The notes beneath the pieces were generated by a model, which ran no database searches, was not told where the DNA came from, and worked only from the letters and a program-made list of their open reading frames with translations. Made by a program: the position numbers and the translations under genes. A stretch of DNA of 64,000 nt from Corylus avellana (lineage: Eukaryota > Streptophyta > Magnoliopsida > Fagales > Betulaceae): NCBI RefSeq assembly GCF_901000735.1, contig NC_081547.1, positions 28,631,382 through 28,695,381 on the forward strand, read 5' to 3'. Every line of letters starts with the position of its first letter. Position 1 is the first letter of the stretch. Below, one piece after another: positions 13,806-24,550 of the stretch.

Positions 13806-14224
13806 ATTTTCTCGGGAAATTTGTTGAAAGAGGCCTTATTTTCTCGGGAAAATGCGTTGAGGCATGGAGGGAGAAGAGGAGATCCAGCAGCCCACGGAGA
13901 GAGAGAGTATCTCAGATTTTGGCTGTGCAAACAAATTTGCACATGCCGATGCCGCTATGGGCTTGTTTAGTTGGTTGTTCCGTTCAAGAAAGTAAATGAC
14001 GTTGAGTACGGTCGCTTTTTCTACAAATATGACTATTTTACCCTTGCAAATTTAAATAAATACCGATGTTTGTTCTCGTGGTCCCGTGGACTTGGTTCGA
14101 TCTAGAAAGCAAAAAGAAAAGTCGTCTAATTAGAGTGTCCCAACGGTTTATGAAAGCAAAATGGTACTCAATTATATTTTTAAAAAATAATTCTAAAAAA
14201 AAATTAATAACTTTTTTTGTAGGT

Positions 14225-14637
14225 AAGTTTTAATGCTTTTATTTTTTTTCTCCTTAAGTTTAAAACAAAAAATAAATCCTAATACCTTAGATTTTAGAAA
14301 AGACCGAATCACAACCTCTGTTAATTTTCATCCATCCCAAGCCACCCCTAGTTTGACATTAGGGGTGGCTGAACCAGTCTGGGGGTGGCCAATGGCTAAA
14401 AAATGGTGGCCGAAACCACCCTCAAGGCCCTTGGGGGTAGCTCGGCCCCTCCTGTAGGCAATGGGGTGGCTTTGACCACCCTCTGCGGCGCCTTTAGGGA
14501 TGGCAGAACCACCACCAAGGCTAAAGAGATGGACAAAAACTAACGGAAGTGGTGATTTGGTCTTTTCCAAAATCTGAAGTACAAGATTTGTCTTTTTAAA
14601 AATCTAGACAAAAAAAATAAAAACATTAAAACCCAAG
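14225..14637. mobile_element. Non-autonomous TIR element with GC-rich core
   Basis: The left arm (about 14225-14340, TTTTAATGCTTTTATTTTTT then GATTTTAGAAAAGACC) is an imperfect inverted copy of the right arm (about 14525-14637). Between them is a GC-rich core of repeated GGGGTGGC/GCCACCCC words. No target duplication was resolved. The open frames across the core on both strands are by-products of this base composition. Confidence 0.65.
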
Positions 14638-14784
14638 TACCAAAAAAAATTATTAACCCAAAAAAAAATTATTTATTTTGGTTAAGAACCATTCCCACCA
14701 AAAACACCAATGAAACACCCATATGCCAGCAGCAACTAACCAAAATAACTAGCACTCAAACAACATTATGCGGCATTTGAAAGA

Positions 14785-14947
14785 TAGATAATTGTTATAC
14801 TACTCAATTTTTATTTTTTTTAAGTTAATTTTTAAATAACGTAATATATATTATTTTGAAAAATGTGTTACCAACTCATGAAATGTTGACACATTATTTA
14901 TAAACTAATTTTTTAAAGAAAAAATTTAGAAAGTATAGCATTTCTCA
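14785..14947. mobile_element. Probable MITE
   Basis: Loose inverted ends can be seen: TTGTTATACTACTCAATTTTT at the left pairs imperfectly with AAAATTTAGAAAGTATAGCA at the right. It is short, AT-rich and has no coding capacity. Edges are approximate. Confidence 0.45.
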
Positions 14948-15167
14948 TCCCCAATTAACACCAAAATTGGCTTACAAATAGCATCTAAACAAAATTAACA
15001 CCAAAAATTCTAGTAGCTAGCAACAAAACCTTCATGCATCTCGTCCCCAATGTCCATCGATGGAAAATTGCTCACCGGCGTAGAGCTTAGGTGAAGGAGT
15101 GGAAGAAGAAGATGTGAGCTTGGAGATGGAGCATGATCTCCAATTGAAGATGGTCATGACCCAGTGT

Positions 15168-15600
15168 AGGGGTTTACAAGTGGTTGCGGTTAGTGGTTAT
15201 TGGCTAAAACCGCTAACCGCAACCACCTAAGACGATTAGCTGTTATTTTATACTCGGCGGTTAGTGGTTATTCAAATTAATAACCGACGATTTTATAATC
15301 GTTATTTCTTTATATGGGCTTTTGGGCTTTTTGAAGTATTTTGGACCTTCATTGTGCCTATTTTTTGTGCTTATTTAAATAGTTTTGGGTCAAAGTGTTT
15401 TAAAAAACAATGAATATAATTAAACCTTATTACTAACTCGTATTTAAAACGACACTGTTTTGGTGTTTAGCACCAAAACGACGTAGTTTTAATGTCATAT
15501 TTTTAATATAAAATATAAAATATATATTTATATTATTATATACAGGGTAAGCGATTAGTGGCTATTAACCGCTTTTTCCTACCTCTAAAACCACTAACTG
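15168..15600. repeat. GGTTAG/CTAACC-rich repeat, hAT-like by its ends
   Basis: Repeated GCGGTTAGTGGTTATT words occur in both orientations near 15183-15300 and again near 15546-15600, bounding AT-rich DNA with a short palindrome of AAAACGAC type at 15448-15500. The opening GTAGGGGTTTACAAG resembles ends of plant hAT-type non-autonomous elements, but I could not confirm an 8-bp target duplication. Confidence 0.4.
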
Positions 15601-16373
15601 TCCCGCCCTATAAGGAGTTAACAGTTTTTTCTAATCGTTTGCCAAAGCTAATTGGATGGAGGGGGATTTTACTTATTTGTTTGGCCATTTTAATTAAAAA
15701 GATAAAATGCATAAGCTATTGGGAGTACTCTTTGAGTCCGTTTGTTATTATGATTTCAAAACGTGCGATTTAAAAATAATGATTCAAAACGTATAATTTA
15801 GAAATTTGCAATTTGAAAATATAATTTTTTTTAAACGCAATTTAGCATTTAAAAACATTCCTTTTTTTAATTAAAATTACGCATTTTTAAAAACACATCA
15901 TCTTGTCTCCAATTTAAAAACATATATTTTTTTACATTTTCAAATCATAATTTTTTTTTTTTTTTTTTAAAAAAAAGCATTCTCAAATGATATATATTTA
16001 TATGATTTGGTTTAATATCGCATGTTTGATATGCGAAATTGCAATGATAAACGCACTTTTAAACTAACGAGTAACACTATTGCTACATATGTCAACATAT
16101 ATATGAACAGAGTCATATTAGTCATTAAAATATAATTTAACACTTTTCAATGAACTACTGTCTCGTGTAAGTAAGTTACAAAAAACATGTATAGATCTAG
16201 TATTTTTCTAATTTTTTTCTTTGCAAAATTTTCATGTAATTATAATTTGTTATAATAATATTATGATTTAAAAGAATTACAACATAAACAATATAGTAAC
16301 TTAACCGTCAAGAAAATTGTAACACGATTTTGTTTAATCAGAAAACACAAAATAAAACATAATAATAATTGCA

Positions 16374-16406
<33 letters not shown>

Positions 16407-16595
16407 TAAAGTATGCAAATCAAAACCCTAATTCCTTCTACGTGCTCTCCGACAAATATATAAAGACTCCTAACATTGTGCCTGAGATTGAGCCAGAGGC
16501 CACAAGCAGTAACTTTCTGAGCGATTTCTTGTGTAGAAGGGGATTATATCGATCAATATTTTCTCGTATATTTTTGTGTTTTCGAATTAACTTCC

Positions 16596-17207
16596 ATGGC
16601 TGTCTTTTTCTGTCTGCCTACGGCCGCACCCCGAAAGAGAAAATCAGGGAATACAGAGGAGGCCGAAGATGATGATTATCAAGCAACGGTTGGGGCGTTG
16701 TTGAGACATGCTGCTGCATTAAGTGAATATCATAACAGAAGATTCTTAGTACACGACATCGTTTGTTGTGTCACAATCCACCACGCCACGGGCATCGACG
16801 ACCCTTTTACCAATCCTTCTGCTGCATGTTACAACCGGGTTTATCGGGTTATATACCACATAAAGCCCGGGGAAGAGTTCTTGACGGCGGAAAGCGAAGG
16901 CTTGCCCGACCCGGTTTGGAACAGTAAGGAGTGCATCCCGTTGAGCAGGCACAAAACGTACGAGATGGTCTTGGACGTGGTTCGGGTTCGCAGCGGAGAC
17001 CCGGAAACCTCCACCGGCATGGTTCTAGTAGGCAGCGCTGCGATCCCTTTACCAAAGAAGCTCTACAGAAAAACCACTAAGCGGGTTGCGCTTGCGAAAC
17101 TTGAAGGGCAAGGGTGGGATTACCCTTCTGGAGGCTACTTAGCAGTGTCTATGGAACTCAAGGATGTTGAATTAGTACCTAGTGTTGTGTGTGTGTTACG
17201 AAGGTGA
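16596..17207 (+). CDS. Divergent C2-like domain protein
   Basis: Single-exon gene of 203 residues. The start (context TTCCATGGCT) is chosen for its strong plant initiation context. Residues 1-30 hold a basic patch (PRKRK, 12-16) and an acidic stretch (EEAEDDD, 21-27). Residues 50-190 read like a degenerate C2 beta-sandwich: HDIVCCVTIHHATGIDDPF, then PDPVWN (104-109), a lipid-binding C2 hallmark position, then VLVGSAAIPLP (143-153) and a closing GGYLAVSMELKDV strand. The calcium-loop aspartates are poorly kept, so any Ca2+ binding is doubtful. It lies 0.9 kb upstream of an SRC2-like C2 gene on the same strand, which suggests an old tandem pair, although the proteins differ widely. Function unknown; a membrane or protein adaptor role is only inferred. 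Confidence 0.7.
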   Translation: MAVFFCLPTAAPRKRKSGNTEEAEDDDYQATVGALLRHAAALSEYHNRRFLVHDIVCCVTIHHATGIDDPFTNPSAACYNRVYRVIYHIKPGEEFLTAESEGLPDPVWNSKECIPLSRHKTYEMVLDVVRVRSGDPETSTGMVLVGSAAIPLPKKLYRKTTKRVALAKLEGQGWDYPSGGYLAVSMELKDVELVPSVVCVLRR

Positions 17208-18071
17208 TTTCTTTTTCTGCCCAACTTTAAATATTTTTATTATTTGATATTAATTTATATTTATGAGTTTTTTATGAAAGAAAATCAGTTGTAACTCAGC
17301 TTTTACAACTCTTACAAGCCATTGATTGTTGATTACCGTTTTTTTACATGCCATTAATTTCTTAATTTTATTGCATATGATAATTGTCAAGTTTGATGGC
17401 ATTTGTTATGACCATTTGGCCATTATATTTTATTTATAATATTAGAAAATTCACCAGCACATATATATTGATCTATCCAAAGAGAAAGATATAGTTTTAT
17501 TTCTAATACGCATAGTGTGTTGTAAAACACTTGTTTCATGGCATAAAGCCATATGCTATAGTATTGACTTTTCTACCAAAAAAAAAAGAAAGTTGTAGAT
17601 GATCACCCCAATTTTTCTTGGGTAGATAATGGGCACTCTATGTGGCAAATCGTCGAATTTGGCATATGTGCATAAAAAAATCGTTAACTTTAACAATAAA
17701 GTGTCGGAGAGATCTGAATCTACATCATTGTATCATATGGTGTGTAATTATACAACACTTTTATTTATCGGATCATATGAAACGTATTGATTCGTCCGCA
17801 TATCTATTAAAGGCAGTGTATCACTTTACAATACAATTTGAACAAAGGAAAAAAAGAATTGGAGTATCAAATTGAGTCTTTGGTGAATTATGCTTTGGGT
17901 CACGTGGACCGTACGATCTACTTACACTATCAAGGGCAAGACCGTCATTTGGAACCTAACAACTTGCCCTTTATTTCTCCTAAACCAACAGCCTGCTTCG
18001 TCTTTTATCTTCTCTCGATCAATTATATTATACCCTACGCACCCTTCCTGCGCACGTTAGCACAGACCGCC
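17208..18071. other. Intergenic between the two C2-type genes
   Basis: AT-rich. It carries the 3' flank of the C2-like gene and the promoter and leader of the SRC2-like gene. An open frame runs through 17838-18071 in phase with the SRC2-like protein, but its translation (ELEYQIESLVNYALG and so on) has no C2 family character and I treat it as leader. Confidence 0.55.
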
Positions 18072-19007
18072 ATGGCCTCGTCTCGCCCTCCGCCACCGAA
18101 GCCTCTGGACCTGGAGCTCACCATCGTCTCCGCTAAGCACCTGAAGAACGTGAACTGGAAGAACGGCGAGCTCAAGCCCTACGCGGTCTTCTGGGTCGAC
18201 CCGGACCGCCGGCTCGCCACCAAGTCCGACGACTCCGGTTCGACCCATCCCGTCTGGAACGAGCGGTTCACGCTCCCACTCACCCTCCAACTACACGACT
18301 CCGTCCTCACCCTCGAGATCTTCCACTCCAAGCCCTCCGAGACACCCAAACCCTTGGTCGGCACCCTCCGCCTCCCGCTCAAGAACCTGGAAAGCCCAGA
18401 CGACCAGAACCGGATCCGAAAATTCGAGCTCACCCGCCCATCGGGTCGCCCCCAGGGCAAGATCCATGTAAAGCTCGCCGTTCGTGAACGCCCTCTGCCG
18501 CCAGATTACCATATTGCCCCTCCACCGAGCTATTTTTACTCCAGTGCCCCTGTCATTCCTCCTCCGCGCGACTACAGGGGATACCCGCCTTCGCCGTACA
18601 CGTCGCCGCTCCCCGCGCCCTCTCCGTCTCCGCCGCCTCCATATCAGTACAGCTCGTATTCCGATGCCTATCCGGGGTACTACTCCGGGTATTACTCTAA
18701 CGCGCCGCCACCGCCCCTCCCGCCGAGGCCGTTCTTCGATCGGCCCGTGAGTTACAGTGGGCCTGGTGGGCCCAGTGGGCCGTCTGCCCCGGTGGACTAC
18801 TCGCAGTATGAGCAGAAGCCCAGGAGCTCAAAAATGGGCGTGGGGACGGGATTGGCTGTGGGCGCGGTCGCTGGAGCTTTAGGTGGGCTCGCGTTGGAAG
18901 AGGGATTGAAGTATGAGGAGGAGAAGATCACTGAGAGAGTTGAGAATGACATGGCTGCGCGCGACGATCAGAGCGATTATCACCCTGGTTATGCTGACTT
19001 TTATTGA
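18072..19007 (+). CDS. C2-domain protein, SRC2-like
   Basis: Intronless gene of 311 residues. The start is the ATG in CGCCATGGCC at 18072; upstream codons are open but look like leader. An N-terminal C2 domain (about 12-135) contains LTIVSAKHLKNVNW, YAVFWVDPD, DDSGSTHPVWNE and VGTLRLPLKNL, all standard SRC2-type segments. A long Pro/Tyr-rich linker follows (about 141-250). Near the C-terminus a Gly/Ala zipper (GVGTGLAVGAVAGALGG, about 256-272) leads into EEGLKYEEEKITERVEN. SRC2-type proteins are cold- or stress-induced, bind membranes and act at the ER and vacuole route or plasma membrane in the species studied; here that is family knowledge only. The coding region is strikingly GC-rich compared with its surroundings. 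Confidence 0.88.
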   Translation: MASSRPPPPKPLDLELTIVSAKHLKNVNWKNGELKPYAVFWVDPDRRLATKSDDSGSTHPVWNERFTLPLTLQLHDSVLTLEIFHSKPSETPKPLVGTLRLPLKNLESPDDQNRIRKFELTRPSGRPQGKIHVKLAVRERPLPPDYHIAPPPSYFYSSAPVIPPPRDYRGYPPSPYTSPLPAPSPSPPPPYQYSSYSDAYPGYYSGYYSNAPPPPLPPRPFFDRPVSYSGPGGPSGPSAPVDYSQYEQKPRSSKMGVGTGLAVGAVAGALGGLALEEGLKYEEEKITERVENDMAARDDQSDYHPGYADFY

Positions 19008-21849
19008 TATAATTGCGATCGAAATTGGCGAGGCTAAATGTGTAAGTGGCCAATGCTGGTTTGATTTTAGGGTACATATATATGTGTGTGCGTATACATG
19101 TTGTGTTGAATTTGGGTCTAGTTTTAATGCTTTGGATGCTTGCATTTATCGGATGAAACTTAGTTTGGTATTTATGAACTTTATTATGGTAAATAAATGA
19201 TGGGTTCTTCTAGCTCAGGGAGCTTGGCATATATGGTTGTATGTTGAAAATTAGGGGGAGCTGCCTCAGATTCTATACCTTACTTTTGGGAATTCATTAT
19301 AATGCTACTGACGATGGATAATAGATGTTTGCATTGTGACTGATTTCTATTGTTTGATTTTCGAAGCACCTTAGCTTGTGCCTAGCTCAACACCCTTGTA
19401 TAAAGTCAGTAAATTGACCCATTTGCGTCTCTTACCATGGTATCTGGTTTTAATCATGGAAACAGAAAGTTTGTGTTGGTGGAATGTGGACAAGTGTTTT
19501 GTCTTTGGATTAATAAGGAAACAAGAAAAAGTGAAGAATCGTGGTTAAATCTTGTGTGAGTCTAGGATCCTATACCCGGATCCATTCTCTCAGCTTGAAA
19601 CTGAAATCAAATTAGGAGATATACCTTTCACAGTAATGAAATTCAAACTTGTGTACCCCATGATGACATTGAGTCCGTGAAGAAAGGAATAACCGCATTC
19701 CTCGAGCCTCAATGGTCCAACATCAACGCTAAGTGATGTAGCAGAAGCTAAGAAAAACACGAACAAAAGCAAAAGCTTCTTCGTCTTCTGATCGAAAGAA
19801 AACTCAAGCCACAACTTGAAATGACGATAAACTCCTCAGAGCGATATTAAGGGAAAATATAGGGAAATATTAATTTATACTTGACTGAAGCTTGAAATAA
19901 AAGGAAAACTAAGCCCAACTACGGAAAGGCTACAATACAAGGAAAATTGCAACTCGATCTAACCTAGAAAGAAAATTATCGAAATGAAACATACATCAAT
20001 TCTGTCAATCAAATAATATCTCCAGCTCATCGTGACCTGATGGTCACATCTTTCCTTCTTGGTTCAATTTCCGGATTTGTTACCTGCCAGTTGGTTCTGT
20101 CAGCTTGTCTCCTCTTTACTTTTGGGTCTATTTAAAAATGCACTCCCTTACATGTGGTTGGAAAATGTAGATTTTTTCAAGTTGTCAAACTATCATTTTT
20201 TCAAATGCACTCCCAAATGGGACATTTTTCGTGATTTTGTTTCAAAATGTGCGTTTGAGACAACTAATTTATCTGAAAGTCTTCAATTCAACTGGAGATT
20301 TTGTTTTCAGTTACTGCATTTTCATGTTAGGTTGGATCATCTATATATCATATATGTAGTAAGTACTGAAGTCTGTCAAATGTCCCACTACCATACCATT
20401 TTCCTTATCCCGGAGTGATATATTTTCCAGTGCAATTTTGCAGCATGGAGTTTCGAAACCCTTTTGACTGTAAATGTATTCATAGTTGTGGTAGTACATT
20501 TGATTTATTGTGCCACTAGAGAATGGACACACTCAGGAACTCAAGTTTGCAATTGCTCCTGCAAAGTTGTTCATGTATATGATATCCTGGCAACAGTTTT
20601 GCTGTATACTGCCCACCTGCCCCACCCCCAATCATATTCTCTTCTTTCTTCTCATTCTATCTCAATGTCCTCAAATGTTTTTGTTGCTAGGTTTATAGCC
20701 TTCTGTGCTCCAGAATAGTTTTTTTGTGGAGCTTGTATGATGTCTTGCAGGAATAGGAAGTTTGTTGATTTTAGCATCAGGATATGAATGTTGCTTGCTG
20801 AACATTATTTGACACCTTGTGACGTTTGGAGGAGGAAGTGAAGATGGAGAGAATCGTGGGTGAAGCTTGAAACCAGGTTATCAATTCCGGATAAGGAAAG
20901 TCAAATTCTGATTTTTATGTTGAAAATCAGCCATGCGCCATGCACAACTTTGTCCACTTGATAGGATTTCAGATTGAAGGCAGAAAGGGTTACAGTTAGA
21001 CTTTGCACGTGGATGATTAAAGTTGAGATTAGAGTAAATGGGTGGAACTGAATCGTGAATGTTGACGGCTTATGGTTGCCATTCTGAGATGGGAAATCTT
21101 TTCAGCAGTCAAATATATAGCATTAGAAAGAAAGCATGTGTTTTTCACATGTTTAAAAGACACGTTCATGTTGTTGAAAATTTATGTCCGTCTTGGGTAC
21201 TATCCCATGTGACACAACATGGGATAACAAATTAAGTAAAAAAATTTGATAAATTTTTTTTAAATTTTTTAGTAGTTGACGTAATAAATGTCAAGTGAAC
21301 AAGTGAACGTTTGGAAAAAAATTTGTATTACCTTTTGTCTCTCTCCGCTGCGTATACAGATGGTTCTCCATACTTCGACAACGTGGGCTTGGATATGGTT
21401 TCATATTTATGGCCCAAATGGAATCCAAGTGAGCATCCATCTTCGAAAGGCTTGCCTGAATTTGTGTTATGGAGCTGTCCCTGGGGTTTGAATTAAGATA
21501 CGATCAATTTCATTAATCCTAGTTCGATTTCTGCACATTAATCATTTTTATTCTTTTACCTAATCTTTTCTTATGATGATGAATTATTATCCACAAATAA
21601 ATAAATAAACTCAATATTTACCAAATTAATAACCTCTTTCATGTGACTGCGAATAAGATCCTCGTATGCATCAAAATTCAAGAGCTCTTGGGGTTTTTTC
21701 TGCCATAAGAACTCATTGCTTTGCCTTACCAAAAAAAAAAATTGGGATATTATAACTTTTTAGTACAATCTTTTTACAAACTTACATGAGTGCCATGTAC
21801 GAGTAAAAAAAATATTAAGGAACCAAATTTAATTGATAAGTAAAATTAA

Positions 21850-22080
21850 CGAGTAGTGTTAGGAGTACTACAACTTTTATTATAAAGTTATTTACAAGTT
21901 GATGTGACAGTCCATAATTAGTGAAACAATTAAGCAAAAAAACTTACTTACAAATTTCTCTTAATTATTCCACCAAGTATGGATTGTCACTTCCAAATTT
22001 AATTGTACAATATTGATTAATGTTATAAGTGTCATGTAGACTACTACATTTATTATTAAAAGACTTCTAATAAATACCCC
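21850..22080. mobile_element. Probable MITE with diverged inverted arms
   Basis: GTGACAGTCCATAATTAGTG near 21904 is matched in inverted form by the segment ending near 21990 (read on the minus strand, GTGACAATCCATACTTGGTG), and the outer parts TACTACAACTTTTATTAT and CTACTACATTTATTATTA also pair loosely. AT-rich and non-coding. Edges are approximate. Confidence 0.45.
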
Positions 22081-22899
22081 GGATTTAGTACCACTCAAAA
22101 AAGAATTAGAGCTTTAAGATGGCTCGCGTGCTTCATGAGGGTCCAACTACAGATGTTATTGGAAAATAAAGGTAAAATCCGATGTTGTCCATCAAGTCTT
22201 GATTATCTTAATTTAGTCATTGATTTAAAAGTGTTTCAATGTCATCATTGTTATGTCTTGTCATCAATATTATGCGAATGGTAATTATTGATATAGCTGA
22301 AAAGTTCTTTTATACAAATGTCTTTGTAAGTTTCTGGTTTGGGTTTTTTTTTCTCTGTTGTGCGTGTGCAGCAGCTGGAAAAGTTTCAGCTTCAGTTTGC
22401 CAGTGTGTTTTGTGCAGAGGAGCAGGGGATTTAGTTTCTTTTGCAGAGTTCCAGTGTGTTCTGGTGGTTTTGAGTTTGTGAAGTGTTAGAGAAATTTAGT
22501 TTTACTGTTGTTTAATTAGTTTGTAATGTTTTGGTGATCTGTTAATTAAGGTTTTTTTTACTGTATATGGTCGATCGAGCGTTAAGGAGACTTGCTGGTT
22601 TCCTGGACAAAGCAGTAAATAAACTCATGTTTTAAACATTACATGAAATTAATACATGTTTTCTCCTCCAACATCCATGACTATATGAAAAAGACATTAA
22701 AATTTATTAAAACAAAAAAGAGAGAGAAGAAGAAGAAGAAACTACGTACAAGACTCAACTTCTTGGGAAAAAAAAATAATAATAATTCTGTTATCTTTTA
22801 AACTTAGTTCGACGAATACTTTCCTATCCATTTCTATTAAACGGGCAAGAATTCAAAGAAACTATCATTTATATGCGTGTTGTCAATTCAAAAGGATTA

Positions 22900-23190
22900 G
22901 CCATTTTGAGTTGACAGAGCATATCATATTGCTAGTCTTTTTGGAGTGATAGTAAAGATCAGATGACTAGCGTTTTTATATGGGTCGTTACAAATGGGTA
23001 TCATATTAATCTAATAATGTTATGTGGTACTAAAACATTATTTGACGTGGCCTTAAATTTAAGAGGAAAGATTGTAACACCCCAATCCCACGTTAAGAAA
23101 ATGATTAGGAAAATCACATATTATACACATTTGTTCCATTGGCTTCATAGTGGTGATTATGAGTTAATTACTAGTTGTCAAAGATAACAA
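22900..23190 (+). mobile_element. TRIM relic
   Basis: The end of an LTR (to 22992, ...GTCGTTACA) is followed by AATGGGTATCAT, a decayed Met-tRNA primer-binding site. An 80-bp interior with a purine stretch (AAGAGGAAAGA) then leads to a second LTR start, TGTAACACCCC at 23073. The layout and words match the better preserved TRIM at 43673-44213. The left LTR start is not identifiable. Confidence 0.6.
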
Positions 23191-24112
23191 TGGCACCACT
23201 TACCAGGCACAAATGGGAAACTGGACTTATCGTGAAATATTTATATATATGAAAGATAATGTGGAGTAATGGACAGGCAGATCCACATTTGCATATATCA
23301 ACAATATTGTATACATTATTTTTCTTGGAACGTTGAACTAGAAAAAGATTGAACAACAAAAGTTAATCATGTCAAACATAATTTAATAAATATCCCCCAT
23401 GGCTGGCTCTACCACTTGCTAGCGCGTGGCATCATCACAAAATGCCCCCACATGTTTCAATAGAAAAACATGAAGATATGGACACCCTCCAAATTGCGAC
23501 ACCAGAATACTATTATTCCAACACTTTATCGTAGCTACCCATTTGGACATATATGATCTAAATCTGACTTTTTATGTTTGTGCTCCACAACCAGCATACA
23601 TGTTTTCATTTCTTCGCTAATCGCCAAATATATACTTGTTATTGAACCACAAATGATGTCGTCCAATGTACTTCTCCCAAAAAAAGGGACATTGTTTTTT
23701 TGCTCTGGAAAGGGAGCTCCTATGGGATTCCAAGATTCATCCGCTTTGATCTCGTAGGACCCTTGTCTTCCCCGGCCGGCCCCCATGAATTATCATTATC
23801 AGATCATGGGAGATGTTTGACATTTATATGTTTGATTATAATATGATTCATTATTGGAAATAAATAAAGTAATTGGCTTTTTATCCACCATGCGAGTGGG
23901 AAGAGGAAGTTTTCTAGCCTCCTTCAATGTACACATGATATTTAGGTAAGGTTCATTAGCTTTGTTCGGAATTTTGACTAGATTATTATGCATGCACACT
24001 CATGACCATTTGAGATTCCAATACGGTTGGAATACGTGTTTACAAATGCGAGAAATATTTAAGCTTCATATATATCACCTACAAATTAATTAAAAGAGTA
24101 GCTACGATTGTT

Positions 24113-24550
24113 GTTTAATATAAACATTGGGTAAAACTCACTCTTGAAAACCGGCTTATAAAGGGAGAGTGTATAAGAGCTTATATACACATAGTAATTA
24201 AGGTTGTACTTAACCTATGTGAAACACTAGGATCGTAACAAATCACCATACTTCCGTAGCCGACGTTCACTGCAGCCCACTGATCTATTAATTGACACTA
24301 ATATGATGGTATATATCATTTTCTCTTTTGGTGGCTCTACTCACTTGTTAGTATTTTAATCTAATCCATAGGTCATCCTTTCTATGACTAGATTAATTCG
24401 TGACATGGCCGGTATTTAACTCTGATAACAAATATGATACAAACCTTGAAAATTGACTTACAAGAGAAGGTACCTAATATCTTTTATATATATATATATA
24501 TATATAGTTAAGATTGTACTTAACCCATGTGAGACACTGGGATTGTAACA
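24113..24550 (-). mobile_element. TRIM-like relic
   Basis: Two related segments, about 24113-24239 and 24436-24550, both carry ACTTAACC(T/C)ATGTGA(A/G)ACACT(A/G)GGAT(C/T)GTAACA-type sequence at their right side. A decayed primer-binding site (TTATCAGAG on the minus strand, forward near 24421-24434) sits beside the right-hand copy. The interior is about 190 bp. Edges are approximate. Confidence 0.5.

Larger units (their letters stand above)
13806..16595. other. Intergenic with MITEs, no gene recognised
   Basis: This stretch separates the 5' end of PXN from the C2-like gene on the opposite strand, so both promoters lie here. Two TIR-type elements (about 14225-14637 and 14785-14947) and a GGTTAG-rich repeat (about 15168-15600) occupy much of it. 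A CT tract and an AT tract at about 16374-16406 precede the C2-like gene and may hold its TATA region. Confidence 0.6.

Noticed and set aside
14328..14570. Overlapping frames rich in Gly/Pro/Ala on both strands
   Set aside because: They lie in the GC-rich core of a TIR element and reflect its short repeated words. No conserved domain is visible.
17838..18071. N-terminal extension of the SRC2-like protein
   Set aside because: Open in frame but AT-rich, without family similarity, whereas the ATG at 18072 has a strong context and begins the normal SRC2-type N-terminus.
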